A DNA stretch of 64,000 nucleotides, taken from the NCBI RefSeq assembly GCF_040629175.1, contig NZ_JBEXUX010000055.1, forward strand, positions 1-64,000. The letters are read 5' to 3'. The translations under genes were made by a program, and so were the position numbers. The DNA comes from Embleya sp040629175 (GTDB lineage Bacteria; Actinomycetota; Actinomycetes; Streptomycetales; Streptomycetaceae). Every line of letters starts with the position of its first letter. Position 1 is the stretch's first letter. Of the stretch, positions 53,085 to 61,625 are shown piece after piece. The notes beneath the pieces were generated by a model. That model was not told the DNA's origin. It saw nothing but the letters and a program-made list of their open reading frames with translations, and did not search any database.

Positions 53085-53126
53085 CGTACGGGTGGGCCGG
53101 ACCCGAAGGCCCGGCCCACCCGTGCG
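53085..53126. terminator. Bidirectional terminator
   Basis: ACGGGTGGGCCGG and its complement form a 13-base perfect stem, extendable by three pairs (one G-U), around a 10-base loop, between the convergent macro-domain and NlpC/P60 genes. Confidence 0.82.
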
Positions 53127-53137
53127 TCCGGATCTCG

Positions 53138-54505
53138 TCAGGTGCCGGTCGAGCTCGCCTTGGCACTGCCCGAGGGGGAGCCCGACGTCGAGTTGTTCGG
53201 CGTGCCGGTCGACGGCGGCGTCGAGGTGGGCGGCTTCGAACTCGGCGGCGGCGTGCTGGGCGGCTCGGTGGTCGGCGCCGTGGTCACCGGCGGGGTCGTC
53301 ACGGGCGGCGTGGTCACCGGTGGCGTGGTGACCGGGGGCTTGGTCACCGGCGGCTTGGGAGTCACCGGCGGGGTCGGGACGTTGGGGATCGCCGGGGCGT
53401 TCACCGTGCCCGCTCCCGCGTCGGGACGCACCACGCCCAGGATCGGCATCGAGCCGGCGTTGGCCACGGTGATCGTGCGGCCCGGCCGCGGCGCGTGCAC
53501 GATCTTGCCGTTGCCCAGGTACATGCCGATGTGGCTGGCGTCGGAGTAGTAGACGATCAGGTCGCCCGGGCGCATGTCGGCGACCGCCACGCGCGGCAGT
53601 GAGGCCCACTGCTCCTGGGAGGTGCGGCGGATCGGCACGCCCGCGAACGCCCACGCCTTCGAGGTCAGACCGGAGCAGTCGTAGCCCACGGGCCCCACGC
53701 CGCCCCAGATGTAGGGCTTGCCGATCTTGTCGATCGCGAACGCGATGGCCAACGCGGCCTTGGCGGTGGTCTGTTGGTCCGGCTTGCCGATCAGGGTGTT
53801 GAGCTGGGCCTGGCCGGCCTCCGCGGACAGGGCCTCCATCCGGGCCAGTTCGGCGAGTTGCTCGGGGGTCAGGCCCGCCAGGATCTTCTCGGCCTCGGTG
53901 ATCCGGTTCTGGATGTCGGTCCGGGTGGCGGCGGCCTCCTGCTCCAGCCGACGGCTCTCGGCGAGCTGGGTGTCCGCGCTCTTTTGCATCGCGGTGAGCT
54001 GGAGTTCGGCCTGCTTGGCCCGGGTGATGGTGTCCAACTGCGTCTGCGAGATGTGCTCGTACGCGGGCGCGTCGCGCAGGAAGTTCTGCGGGTCCGCGGA
54101 CAACATCAGGGTGAGCAGCGGGTCCATGCCGCGGGTGGTGTACTGCAGCCGGGCCAGCCGGCCCAGGTCGTCCTTGGCCTTCTCGACGTTCTGCCGGGCC
54201 CACACCACGCCCGCGTTCACGTCGTTGACCTTGACCTGGGTGCGACCGAGTTGTTCGGTGGTGGCGTTGAAGCGCTCGGTGGCCTGCTCGGCCTGGCGGT
54301 ACAACTCCTGCACCCGGGCCTGGGCGGCCAACAGGTCCTGCACGGACGTGATCGCGGTGTTGGCGGCCGGCGGCACGGGCGGTACGGGCGGGACGCCCGG
54401 GTCCGCCCACGCGTTGCCGGCGAACAGGGCCGCACACAACAGGGCCACGCCGCAGGCGGTCACAGCCCGGGTTCGCAGACCGATTCGGCCCCCGAGTTTC
54501 ACCAT
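53138..54505 (-). CDS. Secreted NlpC/P60 peptidoglycan hydrolase with coiled coil
   Basis: A 455-residue secreted protein. Signal peptide 1-34 (cleavage near NAWA-DPG). Coiled coil about 53-235. NlpC/P60 domain about 255-365 with catalytic Cys277 in YDCSGL, His325 and His337, cutting D-Glu-diaminopimelate bonds. The C-terminal tail is PPVTT repeats then Ser/Pro-rich, perhaps wall-spanning. AAGGG precedes the ATG. Resembles RipA-type hydrolases. Confidence 0.9.
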   Translation of the reverse strand: MVKLGGRIGLRTRAVTACGVALLCAALFAGNAWADPGVPPVPPVPPAANTAITSVQDLLAAQARVQELYRQAEQATERFNATTEQLGRTQVKVNDVNAGVVWARQNVEKAKDDLGRLARLQYTTRGMDPLLTLMLSADPQNFLRDAPAYEHISQTQLDTITRAKQAELQLTAMQKSADTQLAESRRLEQEAAATRTDIQNRITEAEKILAGLTPEQLAELARMEALSAEAGQAQLNTLIGKPDQQTTAKAALAIAFAIDKIGKPYIWGGVGPVGYDCSGLTSKAWAFAGVPIRRTSQEQWASLPRVAVADMRPGDLIVYYSDASHIGMYLGNGKIVHAPRPGRTITVANAGSMPILGVVRPDAGAGTVNAPAIPNVPTPPVTPKPPVTKPPVTTPPVTTPPVTTPPVTTAPTTEPPSTPPPSSKPPTSTPPSTGTPNNSTSGSPSGSAKASSTGT

Positions 54506-54793
54506 GCTTTCGCCCTTTCGGAACTCGATGCTCGCCTGCGACGTATGGGCCGATTCCATCCGACGACGTCGATTCGAACCGGAACCGGTGTTCTCGGGAC
54601 GGCAGTTCCCAAGGACCGACTCAGCGTCGGATCCTTGCATGTTCCGGCGACGATGGGCAGGGGAGAATTCGTGATCGTCCGGTTATCGGAACGGACGAAT
54701 CAAGCTATTAACGGACGACACGCCGAGCCGAACCGCGGTCAAGTGAACGCGGTGTGCTCAAGATTTCATGTGCCGTTCCGGATCGGACACGAG
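54506..54793 (-). promoter_or_regulatory. Long structured upstream region of the NlpC/P60 gene
   Basis: 288 bases without a gene. A hairpin at 54611-54636 pairs AAGGACCGAC with GTCGGATCCTT (one bulge). The region could carry a regulatory leader, as wall hydrolase genes often do, but I do not see the c-di-AMP (ydaO) riboswitch core, so no class is assigned. Confidence 0.35.
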
Positions 54794-55678
54794 TCACCGG
54801 AATGTATCAACAGCGCCGATTGATATGTCGGCCCGCCGCGGAGCCACCGCGGACCACGCCACGGTCACCTCGCCCTGCCGCCGCCGCCCCGGCCGGTCGC
54901 ACACCGGCCAGTCCCGGGCCAGGGTCTCGATCGCCGCGAGCCAGCGCTGCCGGGCGCCGAACGCGGCCAGCGGCGCGTGCAGATCCCAGGCCCGGTCGAA
55001 CGCGGCCAGGAACGCGTGCACCGGCTCGCCCGGCACGTTGCGGTGGATCAACGCCTTGGGCAGCCGCTCGGCCAGCTCGGACGGCCGTTCGAAGCCGGCC
55101 AGCCGGGTGGCGAAGGTGACCGTGCGCGGGCGCGCGTCCGACCCGATGCCCAGCCACACCGCGCGCCGACCCAACTCGTCACAGGTGCCCTCGACGAGCA
55201 CCCCCGCCGGGGCCAGCCGCGCACACATCCGGGCCCAGGCCGCCGGCACCGCGTCCTCGTCGTACTGCCGGAGCACGTTGAACGCCCGGATCGCGGTCGC
55301 CGAACGGCCGGCCGGCAGCGGCACCTCGAAGCCGCCGCGAGCGAAGCGCAACCCGTCCTCGGCATGCGGCAGCGCCGCGGCCACCCGCTCCGGATCGATC
55401 TCGAACCCCACCACCGCGACGTCGGCGCGCACCGTGCGCAACCGGCGGAACATTTCGAGCGTGGTCACCGGCGACGCGCCGTAGCCGACGTCGACCACCA
55501 GCGGATCGGCCGCGTCGCGCAACAACCCCCCGTGCACCCCGGTCAACCACCGATCCACCCGGCGCAGCCGATTCGCGTTGGTGGTGCCTCGGGTGATCAC
55601 CCCGCTGGGCCGCGTCCGGGATGCGGCTCGGACGCCCGCACCCGGGGTGCCCGATTCCGACGTGCCGCGCGTACCCAT
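54794..55678 (-). CDS. SAM-dependent methyltransferase-like protein
   Basis: A 294-residue class I methyltransferase fold. VVDVGYGASPVTTLEMFRRL at about 61-80 is the SAM-binding loop and VAVVGFEIDPERVAAAL carries the acidic residue for the ribose. The N-terminal ~35 residues are basic. Position next to mshA is conserved in Streptomyces; substrate unknown. Divergent from mshA. Confidence 0.75.
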   Translation of the reverse strand: MGTRGTSESGTPGAGVRAASRTRPSGVITRGTTNANRLRRVDRWLTGVHGGLLRDAADPLVVDVGYGASPVTTLEMFRRLRTVRADVAVVGFEIDPERVAAALPHAEDGLRFARGGFEVPLPAGRSATAIRAFNVLRQYDEDAVPAAWARMCARLAPAGVLVEGTCDELGRRAVWLGIGSDARPRTVTFATRLAGFERPSELAERLPKALIHRNVPGEPVHAFLAAFDRAWDLHAPLAAFGARQRWLAAIETLARDWPVCDRPGRRRQGEVTVAWSAVAPRRADISIGAVDTFR

Positions 55679-55741
55679 GCCCGCAGGGTAGAGGAAGGCC
55701 CCCGCGCGCCCCCGCGAGCGGTCCGGATCACACTTTGCCGG

Positions 55742-55767
55742 GGAATCCCCTCCGACCCCGATGGGTT
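55742..55767 (+). promoter_or_regulatory. SigR-type promoter of mshA
   Basis: GGAAT (55742-55746), exactly 18 bases, then GTT (55765-55767) equals the SigR consensus GGAAT-N18-GTT. It lies about 143 bases upstream of mshA, consistent with the reported thiol-stress induction of mycothiol synthesis. Confidence 0.75.
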
Positions 55768-55818
55768 GGTTCTTGAGTTGGGCCGCGAGGAAGGCGACGG
55801 GCGGTCCACGATCGGTAA

Positions 55819-55862
55819 TAGCTCTGCACGACTAGTAGCTCTGTGTACACGTGGTAGCTCTG
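55819..55862 (+). repeat. Triple TAGCTCTG repeat in the mshA leader
   Basis: TAGCTCTG occurs at 55819, 55836 and 55855 (spacing 17 and 19 bases), each followed by CAC- or GTAC-containing sequence. It lies between the SigR-type promoter and the mshA start and may be a regulatory array. Confidence 0.55.
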
Positions 55863-55909
55863 TACACCGGACGACAACACGACACGGGGCCGGCCTGGGA
55901 GGTCAACGA

Positions 55910-57229
55910 GTGAGCCACCACGTCCAGCGCGCGATCACATTGGGAGCGCGCCGGGGGGCACCTCGTCGAATCGCGACGCTGAGCGTTCACACCTCCCCGC
56001 TGCACCAACCCGGCACCGGCGACGCCGGTGGCATGAACGTCTACATCGTCGAACTGAGCAAGCGGCTGGCCGCGCTCGGCATCGAGGTGGAGATATTCAC
56101 CCGAGCCACCGGCAGCGACCTGCCGCCGGTGGTCGAGATGGCACCGGGAGTCCTGGTCCGACACGTGACCGCCGGGCCGTACGAGGGTCTGTCCAAGGAG
56201 GACCTGCCGGCCCAGCTCTGCGCGTTCACCTCCGGGGTGCTGCGCACCGAGGCGATGCGCGACCCGGGGCACTACGACCTGGTGCACTCGCACTACTGGC
56301 TTTCCGGCCAGGTCGGCTGGCTGGCCAAGGAACGCTGGGGCGTGCCGCTCGTGCACACCATGCACACGATGGCCAAGGTCAAGAACGCCTCGCTGGCCGG
56401 CGGCGACGCCCCCGAGCCGCGGGCTCGGGTGATCGGCGAGTCCCAGGTGGTCGAGGCGGCCGACCGGCTGGTGGCCAACACGATCGAGGAGGCCGATCAA
56501 CTGATCGACCTCTACGACGCGGCCCCCGAACAGGTCGCGGTGGTCAACCCCGGGGTGGACCTGGAGACCTTCCGTCCCGGTGACATGGCCGACGCGCGCC
56601 GCCGGCTGGGCGTGCCGGTGGACGCCACGGTGATCCTGTTCGCCGGACGCATCCAGCCGCTCAAGGCCCCCGACGTGCTGCTGTACGCGATCGCCCACCT
56701 GTTGCAGGCCGACCCCACGCTGCGCGACTCGCTCGTGGTCGCGGTGGTCGGCGGGCCCAGCGGCAACGGCATGGCGGCGCCGGAGCACCTGCACAAGCTG
56801 GCCGCGACGCTGGGCATCCACGACGTGGTCCGATTCCAGCGGCCGGTCCGCCAGGACGTGCTGGCGGACTGGTACCGCGCGGCCACCGTCGCGGTGGTGC
56901 CCTCCTACAACGAATCCTTCGGTCTGGTGGCCATCGAGGCCCAGGCCTGCGGCACCCCCGTGGTCGCGGCGGCGGTCGGCGGCCTGCCCACCGCCGTACG
57001 CGACGGTGTCTCCGGCACCCTGGTGCGCGGGCACAACCCGGTGGACTACGGCCTGGCCCTGCGCGACCTGATCCGTGCCCCCCGGTTGCGCGAGGACTAC
57101 TCCGACGGCGCGGTCCGGCACGCGGCGGCGTTCGGCTGGTCCTCGGCGGCGGCCTCGATGGCCGAGGTCTACGCCGACACGCTGGCTCGCGCCGCGGCCC
57201 CGCGTGGACGGGTCGTGGGCGGGCAGTAG
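55910..57229 (+). CDS. mshA: D-inositol-3-phosphate glycosyltransferase (mycothiol step 1)
   Basis: A 439-residue GT-B enzyme. QPGTGDAGGMNVYIVELSKR near 33-52 is the glycine-rich inositol-phosphate loop of MshA; HTMHTMAKVKN, VNPGVDLETFRP and ESFGLVAIEAQACGTPVVAA with the EX7E donor motif follow. It joins UDP-GlcNAc and inositol-3-phosphate. GTG start with GGGAGG 7 bases upstream. Driven by the SigR-type promoter. Partner mshD is at 34 kb. Confidence 0.94.
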   Translation: MSHHVQRAITLGARRGAPRRIATLSVHTSPLHQPGTGDAGGMNVYIVELSKRLAALGIEVEIFTRATGSDLPPVVEMAPGVLVRHVTAGPYEGLSKEDLPAQLCAFTSGVLRTEAMRDPGHYDLVHSHYWLSGQVGWLAKERWGVPLVHTMHTMAKVKNASLAGGDAPEPRARVIGESQVVEAADRLVANTIEEADQLIDLYDAAPEQVAVVNPGVDLETFRPGDMADARRRLGVPVDATVILFAGRIQPLKAPDVLLYAIAHLLQADPTLRDSLVVAVVGGPSGNGMAAPEHLHKLAATLGIHDVVRFQRPVRQDVLADWYRAATVAVVPSYNESFGLVAIEAQACGTPVVAAAVGGLPTAVRDGVSGTLVRGHNPVDYGLALRDLIRAPRLREDYSDGAVRHAAAFGWSSAAASMAEVYADTLARAAAPRGRVVGGQ

Positions 57230-57288
57230 CGTCGAGGCGTGTCCGGTTCGCCGGACCGGGTCCGGGTGTCGAGACGAATGGGTGGATC

Positions 57289-57798
57289 GTGGGAGCCGAA
57301 CAGGATCGGGCCGCGGAAACCGTCCGCGCGGCCCTGCGGGACGCCGGCATCGAATGGGAGCAGTCCGCGCCGAACACGTTCGTCGCGGTGCTGCCCGGGA
57401 CCCGCAAGCTCAAGACGGCGCTCGCCCTCACCGTGGGCGCGCACACCCTGGCGCTGAGCGCGTTCGTGGTCCGGCACGCGGACGAGAACCACGCGGCCTT
57501 CTACCGCTGGCTCCTGGAGCGCAACGTGCGGATGTACGGCGTGGCCTTCGCCGTCGACAAGCTCGGCGACGTCTACCTGAACGGCCGGCTGCCGCTGGCC
57601 GCGGTCGGCGCCGACGAGGTCGACCGGCTCCTGGGCGTCGTGCTCCAGGCCGCCGACGACAGCTTCAACACCCTCCTGGAGATCGGCTTCGCCACCTCGA
57701 TCCGCCGCGAATGGGACTGGCGCGTCGAACGCGGTGAATCGTTGCGCAATCTGGAGGCGTTCGCCCGCTTCGCGGCCCCGGAGAACCGCGGGCAATAG
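57289..57798 (+). CDS. YbjN domain protein
   Basis: A 169-residue YbjN-fold (type III chaperone-like) protein. The conserved core is TRKLKTALALTVGAHTLALS, then RKWLL-like helices FYRWLLERNVRMYGVAF. The family is implicated in motility or stress regulation in bacteria but has no defined activity. GTG start; 59 bases after mshA, a conserved neighbour pair in Streptomyces. Confidence 0.82.
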   Translation: MGAEQDRAAETVRAALRDAGIEWEQSAPNTFVAVLPGTRKLKTALALTVGAHTLALSAFVVRHADENHAAFYRWLLERNVRMYGVAFAVDKLGDVYLNGRLPLAAVGADEVDRLLGVVLQAADDSFNTLLEIGFATSIRREWDWRVERGESLRNLEAFARFAAPENRGQ

Positions 57799-57816
57799 CC
57801 TGCCGCACCGGTGGAT

Positions 57817-57822
57817 TACGCT
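57817..57822 (+). promoter_or_regulatory. Putative -10 of leaderless gpmA mRNA
   Basis: TACGCT lies 7 bases before the ATG, and no Shine-Dalgarno sequence precedes the start. Confidence 0.5.
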
Positions 57823-57829
57823 CCTTGCC

Positions 57830-58588
57830 ATGGCTGATGCTCCGTACAAATTGGTACTTCTGCGCCACGGCGAAAGCGAATGGAACGCCAAGAACCTCTT
57901 CACCGGCTGGGTCGACGTCGACCTGACCGAGAAGGGTGAGAAGGAGGCCGCGCGCGGCGGGCAGTTGCTGCTCGACGCGGGCGTGCTGCCGGACGTTCTG
58001 CACACCTCGCTCCAGCGCCGCGCGATCCGCACCGCCCAGCTCGCGCTGGACGTGGCCGACCTGAACTGGCTGCCCGTGCGTCGCTCGTGGCGGCTCAACG
58101 AGCGTCACTACGGCGCCCTCCAGGGCAAGGACAAGAAGCAGACCCTGGCGGAATTCGGCGAGGAGCAGTTCATGCTCTGGCGCCGCTCCTACGACACCCC
58201 GCCGCCGCCGCTCGCCGACGACGACGAGTACTCGCAGTTCGCCGACCGCCGGTACGCGTCGCTGCCGGAGGAGATCCGGCCGCGCACCGAGTGCCTCAAG
58301 GACGTCGTCGAGCGCATGCTCCCGTACTGGTACGACGCGATCGTGCCGGATCTGCTCGGTGGCGACACCGTGCTGGTCGCCGCGCACGGCAACTCGCTGC
58401 GCGCGCTGGTCAAGCACCTGGACAAGATCTCGGACGCGGACATCGCGGGCCTGAACATCCCCACCGGCATCCCGCTGCTGTACGAGCTGGACGCGCACCT
58501 GCGCCCGCTCACCCCGGGCGGGCGCTACCTCGACCCGGAGGCCGCGGCGGCCGCGATCGAGGCGGTCAAGAACCAGGGCCGCAAGTAG
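57830..58588 (+). CDS. gpmA: 2,3-bisphosphoglycerate-dependent phosphoglycerate mutase
   Basis: A 252-residue dPGM. LVLLRHGESEWNAKNLFTG at about 8-26 carries the phospho-histidine in LRHGES; ERHYGALQGKDK and VLVAAHGNSLRALVKHLD (second catalytic His) complete the site. It interconverts 3- and 2-phosphoglycerate in glycolysis. ATG chosen because homology begins there; a longer upstream frame overlaps the YbjN gene. Confidence 0.94.
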   Translation: MADAPYKLVLLRHGESEWNAKNLFTGWVDVDLTEKGEKEAARGGQLLLDAGVLPDVLHTSLQRRAIRTAQLALDVADLNWLPVRRSWRLNERHYGALQGKDKKQTLAEFGEEQFMLWRRSYDTPPPPLADDDEYSQFADRRYASLPEEIRPRTECLKDVVERMLPYWYDAIVPDLLGGDTVLVAAHGNSLRALVKHLDKISDADIAGLNIPTGIPLLYELDAHLRPLTPGGRYLDPEAAAAAIEAVKNQGRK

Positions 58589-58624
58589 ACCCGAACATCG
58601 GGTGAACAACCCGTCGGCTTCGTA

Positions 58625-58663
58625 CGGGGCGCCCACCTGTCACGGAAGGGGTCGGGCGCCCCG
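58625..58663. terminator. Bidirectional terminator gpmA / Cys-rich gene
   Basis: A perfect 10-base stem CGGGGCGCCC/GGGCGCCCCG between convergent genes, 36 bases past the gpmA stop. Confidence 0.65.
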
Positions 58664-58694
58664 CACGCGCCGGGCTGTGGGCCCGAGCGCCGGT

Positions 58695-58820
58695 TCAGCG
58701 ACCGCAACTGCCCCCGCAATTGCACGCGGAACCGGACTTACAGCCGCAGCCGCAGCTGGACGGGCAGTTGCAGCCCGGTGTGGGGGCCTGCGGCTGGGGC
58801 GGGGTCTGCGGGTCGGGCAT
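58695..58820 (-). CDS. Metallothionein-like 8-Cys mini-protein
   Basis: A 41-residue protein: MPDPQTPPQPQAPTPG, then CNCPSSCGCGCKSGSACNCG and GSCGR. Its eight Cys (17, 19, 23, 25, 27, 33, 35, 39) are in CxC and CxxxC spacing, as in small bacterial metallothioneins. Pro/Gln-rich N-terminus. GGAGG lies 5 bases before the ATG, which supports that it is translated. Predicted to bind Zn, Cu or Cd. No metal-responsive regulator is adjacent. Confidence 0.78.
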   Translation of the reverse strand: MPDPQTPPQPQAPTPGCNCPSSCGCGCKSGSACNCGGSCGR

Positions 58821-58927
58821 GACGGCCTCCGAACGATCACCGGTGACAGGCGTGGCGCACGGATGAACGACACATGAAGATCTGCACGATGGACCCTCTG
58901 GACGGTTTCACCCGTTCGGAGCAGCTC

Positions 58928-58933
58928 TACCCT
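58928..58933 (+). promoter_or_regulatory. Putative -10 of leaderless phoR mRNA
   Basis: TACCCT lies 7 bases before the GTG start, with no Shine-Dalgarno sequence. Confidence 0.5.
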
Positions 58934-58940
58934 GGAACAT

Positions 58941-60131
58941 GTGGACGTGAACGTTGCTGCTGCCGCTTTGGCCGCTGTATCCGGATTGGCCGTGGGTGTG
59001 GCCGGCACCCTGGCCTTCCGCTGGAGTGAGCGCGCCCAGGGCAGAGGCACGGCCGCGGCACCCGCCGCGGCCCCGTCGTTGCCGCCCGGCGTGGCCACCG
59101 TGTTGTCGGTGCTGCGCTCCTCGGCGGTGGTCCTGGACGAGTTCGACACCGTGGTGAAGGCGAGCTCGGCCGCCTACAAATTCGGCCTGGTCCGCGGTGA
59201 CCAACTGGTGCCCGACGATCTGCTCGCGATGGCGAAGGAGACCAGACGCGACGGCGAGATAAGACAACGGGACCTGTTGTTGGCCCGTGCCGACGGCGAG
59301 GCGCACGAATTCGAGGTGTCAGCCCGGGTCGCCCCGCTGGGATCGCGGCTGGTGCTGCTGCTGGTCGAGGACCGGACCGAGGCCCGGCGGGTGGACGCGG
59401 TGCGGCGCGACTTCGTGGCCAACGTGAGCCACGAGCTCAAGACCCCGGTCGGTGCGCTGTCGCTGCTGGCCGAGGCGGTCATGGACGCCAGCGACGACCC
59501 GGAGGCGATCATCCGCTTCGCGGGCCGCATGCAGATCGAGTCGGCCCGGCTGACCAATCTGGTGCAGGAGCTGATCGACCTGTCCCGGGTGCAGAACGAT
59601 CATCCGCTGCACCACGTGGGTCCGGTGCCGCTCGACGAGCTGGCGGCCGAGGCGGCCGACCGCTGCCGACAGGCCGCCGAATCCAAGCAGATCACCCTGG
59701 CGATCGGCGGCGATCGTGATCTGATCGTGCCGGGAGACCACAATCAATTGGTGATGGCACTGGGCAACCTGGTCGAGAACGCGGTCAACTATTCGCCCGC
59801 GCGGACCAGGGTCGACATCGAGGTCAGAGCCGAGGCGCGGATGGCCGTCATCACCGTTTCCGACCAGGGGCTGGGCATTCCCCAGCGCGACCTGGATCGT
59901 ATTTTCGAGCGGTTCTACCGCGTCGATCCGGCCCGTTCGCGGGCCACCGGCGGTACCGGCTTGGGCCTGTCCATCGTCAAGCACATCGCGGCGGGCCACG
60001 GGGGAGAGGTAACCGTGCGCAGCCTGGAGGGTGTGGGATCCACCTTCACCCTGGTGCTGCCCTTCAAGTCCAGTACCTCTCAATCGATGTCGATCACATC
60101 GACCACCCCATCCATGGAGGCTTCCCGATGA
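58941..60131 (+). CDS. phoR: Phosphate-sensing histidine kinase (PhoR/SenX3)
   Basis: A 396-residue kinase. One N-terminal helix (AAAALAAVSGLAVGVAGTLA), a PAS-like segment about 55-145, His164 in ANVSHELKTPV, and an ATPase domain with NLVENAVNYS, DQGLGIP and GGTGLGLSIVK. It senses phosphate limitation and phosphorylates PhoP, with which it overlaps by 4 bases. GTG start; a -10-like TACCCT lies 7 bases upstream, so the mRNA is probably leaderless. Confidence 0.93.
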   Translation: MDVNVAAAALAAVSGLAVGVAGTLAFRWSERAQGRGTAAAPAAAPSLPPGVATVLSVLRSSAVVLDEFDTVVKASSAAYKFGLVRGDQLVPDDLLAMAKETRRDGEIRQRDLLLARADGEAHEFEVSARVAPLGSRLVLLLVEDRTEARRVDAVRRDFVANVSHELKTPVGALSLLAEAVMDASDDPEAIIRFAGRMQIESARLTNLVQELIDLSRVQNDHPLHHVGPVPLDELAAEAADRCRQAAESKQITLAIGGDRDLIVPGDHNQLVMALGNLVENAVNYSPARTRVDIEVRAEARMAVITVSDQGLGIPQRDLDRIFERFYRVDPARSRATGGTGLGLSIVKHIAAGHGGEVTVRSLEGVGSTFTLVLPFKSSTSQSMSITSTTPSMEASR

Positions 60132-60808
60132 CCCGTGTGCTCGTCGTCGAAGATGAAGAGTCCTTCAGCGACGCGCTGTCGTACATGCTTCGCAAGGAAG
60201 GCTTCGAGGTGGCCGTCGCCGCCACCGGACCCGAGGCCCTGGAGCTGTTCGACCAAGGCGGCGCCGATCTGGTGCTGCTCGACCTGATGTTGCCCGGCCT
60301 GCCCGGCACCGAGGTGTTCCGCGGGCTCAGGGCCAAGTCCAATGTGCCGGTCATCATGGTGACGGCCAAGGACAGCGAGGTGGACAAGGTCGTCGGCCTG
60401 GAGATCGGTGCCGACGACTACGTCACCAAGCCGTATTCCACCCGCGAGTTGATCGCCCGGATCCGCGCCGTGCTGCGGCGCCAGGGCGGCGAACCCACCG
60501 ACGAGCCCCGGGCGATCGAGGCCGGGCCGGTGCGACTCGACGTGGAGGCGCATCGGGTCACCGTGGAGGGTCGGCGGATCGATCTCCCGCTCAAGGAGTT
60601 CGACCTGCTCGAAGTGTTGCTGCGCAACGCGGGCCGGGTGCTCACCCGGATGCAACTGATCGACCGGGTGTGGGGTGTCGGCTACGTCGGCGACACCAAG
60701 ACGCTGGACGTGCACGTGAAGCGGCTGCGCGCCAAGATCGAGCCGGACCCGGGCGCCCCGCGCTACCTGGTCACGGTGCGTGGCCTCGGGTACAAGTTCG
60801 AGCCCTGA
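60128..60808 (+). CDS. phoP: Phosphate response regulator
   Basis: A 226-residue OmpR-type regulator. Receiver with VVEDEESF, phospho-Asp52 in VLLDLMLPG and Lys in VTKPYST; winged-helix domain about 130-226 with LPLKEFDLLEVLLRNAGRVL and DTKTLDVHVKRLRAKIE. It binds GTTCA-type PHO boxes, two good pairs of which are upstream of pstS in this window. Confidence 0.95.
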   Translation: MTRVLVVEDEESFSDALSYMLRKEGFEVAVAATGPEALELFDQGGADLVLLDLMLPGLPGTEVFRGLRAKSNVPVIMVTAKDSEVDKVVGLEIGADDYVTKPYSTRELIARIRAVLRRQGGEPTDEPRAIEAGPVRLDVEAHRVTVEGRRIDLPLKEFDLLEVLLRNAGRVLTRMQLIDRVWGVGYVGDTKTLDVHVKRLRAKIEPDPGAPRYLVTVRGLGYKFEP

Positions 60809-60838
60809 TCGGGCCGGGGCGGTGTCGCCCCCCGATCG

Positions 60839-60890
60839 ACGACGGCGCCCGCGCCGCCCCCGTTCTCCGGGGCGGCGCGGGCGCCGTCGT
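60839..60890. terminator. Bidirectional terminator phoP / lipoprotein
   Basis: A perfect 22-base stem; its inner arm GACGGCGCCCGCGCCGCCCC pairs exactly, loop CGTTCTCC. It separates convergent phoP and the lipoprotein gene. Confidence 0.88.
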
Positions 60891-60920
60891 GTCCGCCTGG
60901 CGTGCGGGTGCCGGGTGTGC

Positions 60921-61625
60921 TCAGCCGCCGGCCGGGGCCGACGAACCGTTGCGCGGCGTGCCGGTGCTGCCGACGTTGCCCGTCGTGGCATTGGCCGCGC
61001 CCGTGGCGGGCGCCCCCGTGTTGGGCGCCCCCGTGGCGGGGGCTCCCGTGGTGGGCGCCGCCTGGGTCGGCGGGGCGGGCGGGGCCGGCGGCGGCGGGGT
61101 GAACGCCGGGGTCGGCTTGAGCTGCGCGTAGTAGCTCGTGGGCGCGTGCACGGACACGTCCAGCGACGTCTCGCCGGCGGTACCGAACGCGAAGGTCACC
61201 CGGCGGAACGAGCCGGCCTCCACCTTGTCCGCGTTCGGGAAGACCAGCGGACCGAGGTAGGCCCTGCCCTGCGGGCTGTCCTTGGACATGCCCTGGGGCG
61301 GGTCGACCATGTATACGGCGCCACCGGCCGGGATGGTCAGCGGACCGCCCAGGGCCTGCCCCGCGCCGTCGACCGTCACCTTGGTGACCGTCTCGGGCTT
61401 GGTGCCCTCGTTGAACAGCGCACCGCCGAGCGCGACCAGGTGCTTACCCGGGTCGCCCGTCACCAACTGAACGTTCTGGATCTTGAGCGAGCCGAATGCC
61501 GCATTGGCGGTGTCGGGCTTGATCTCGTTCGTCTCGGCGTCCTTGCCACTGGCGCAGCCCGCGGCCAGAGGAAGGACGACGGCGACGGTGGCGGCGAGGG
61601 CGCCGCGTCGAAGGCTGCGGCTCAC
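60921..61625 (-). CDS. Putative lipoprotein of the phoP-carD interval
   Basis: A 234-residue lipoprotein from a GTG with AAGGAG 11 bases upstream. The signal ends LPLAAGCASG with lipid-modified Cys at about 24. Mature domain about 30-165, beta-rich, with LKIQNVQLVTGDPGKH and VALGGALFNEGTKPETV, resembling copper-chaperone-like or PCuAC-type beta barrels without their Met/His ligands. The tail is a Pro, then TTGAPATGAPNTGAPATGAA-type repeat. A lipoprotein is conserved at this position in Streptomyces; function unknown. Confidence 0.78.
   Translation of the reverse strand: MSRSLRRGALAATVAVVLPLAAGCASGKDAETNEIKPDTANAAFGSLKIQNVQLVTGDPGKHLVALGGALFNEGTKPETVTKVTVDGAGQALGGPLTIPAGGAVYMVDPPQGMSKDSPQGRAYLGPLVFPNADKVEAGSFRRVTFAFGTAGETSLDVSVHAPTSYYAQLKPTPAFTPPPPAPPAPPTQAAPTTGAPATGAPNTGAPATGAANATTGNVGSTGTPRNGSSAPAGG

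Noticed and set aside
54571..54580. tRNA T-loop-like GGTTCGAATC on the minus strand
   Set aside because: Flanking bases cannot form a T stem, and no anticodon or acceptor stem fits around it.
54506..54793. c-di-AMP (ydaO) riboswitch before the NlpC/P60 gene
   Set aside because: Biologically attractive, but the conserved core blocks expected for ydaO are not visible.
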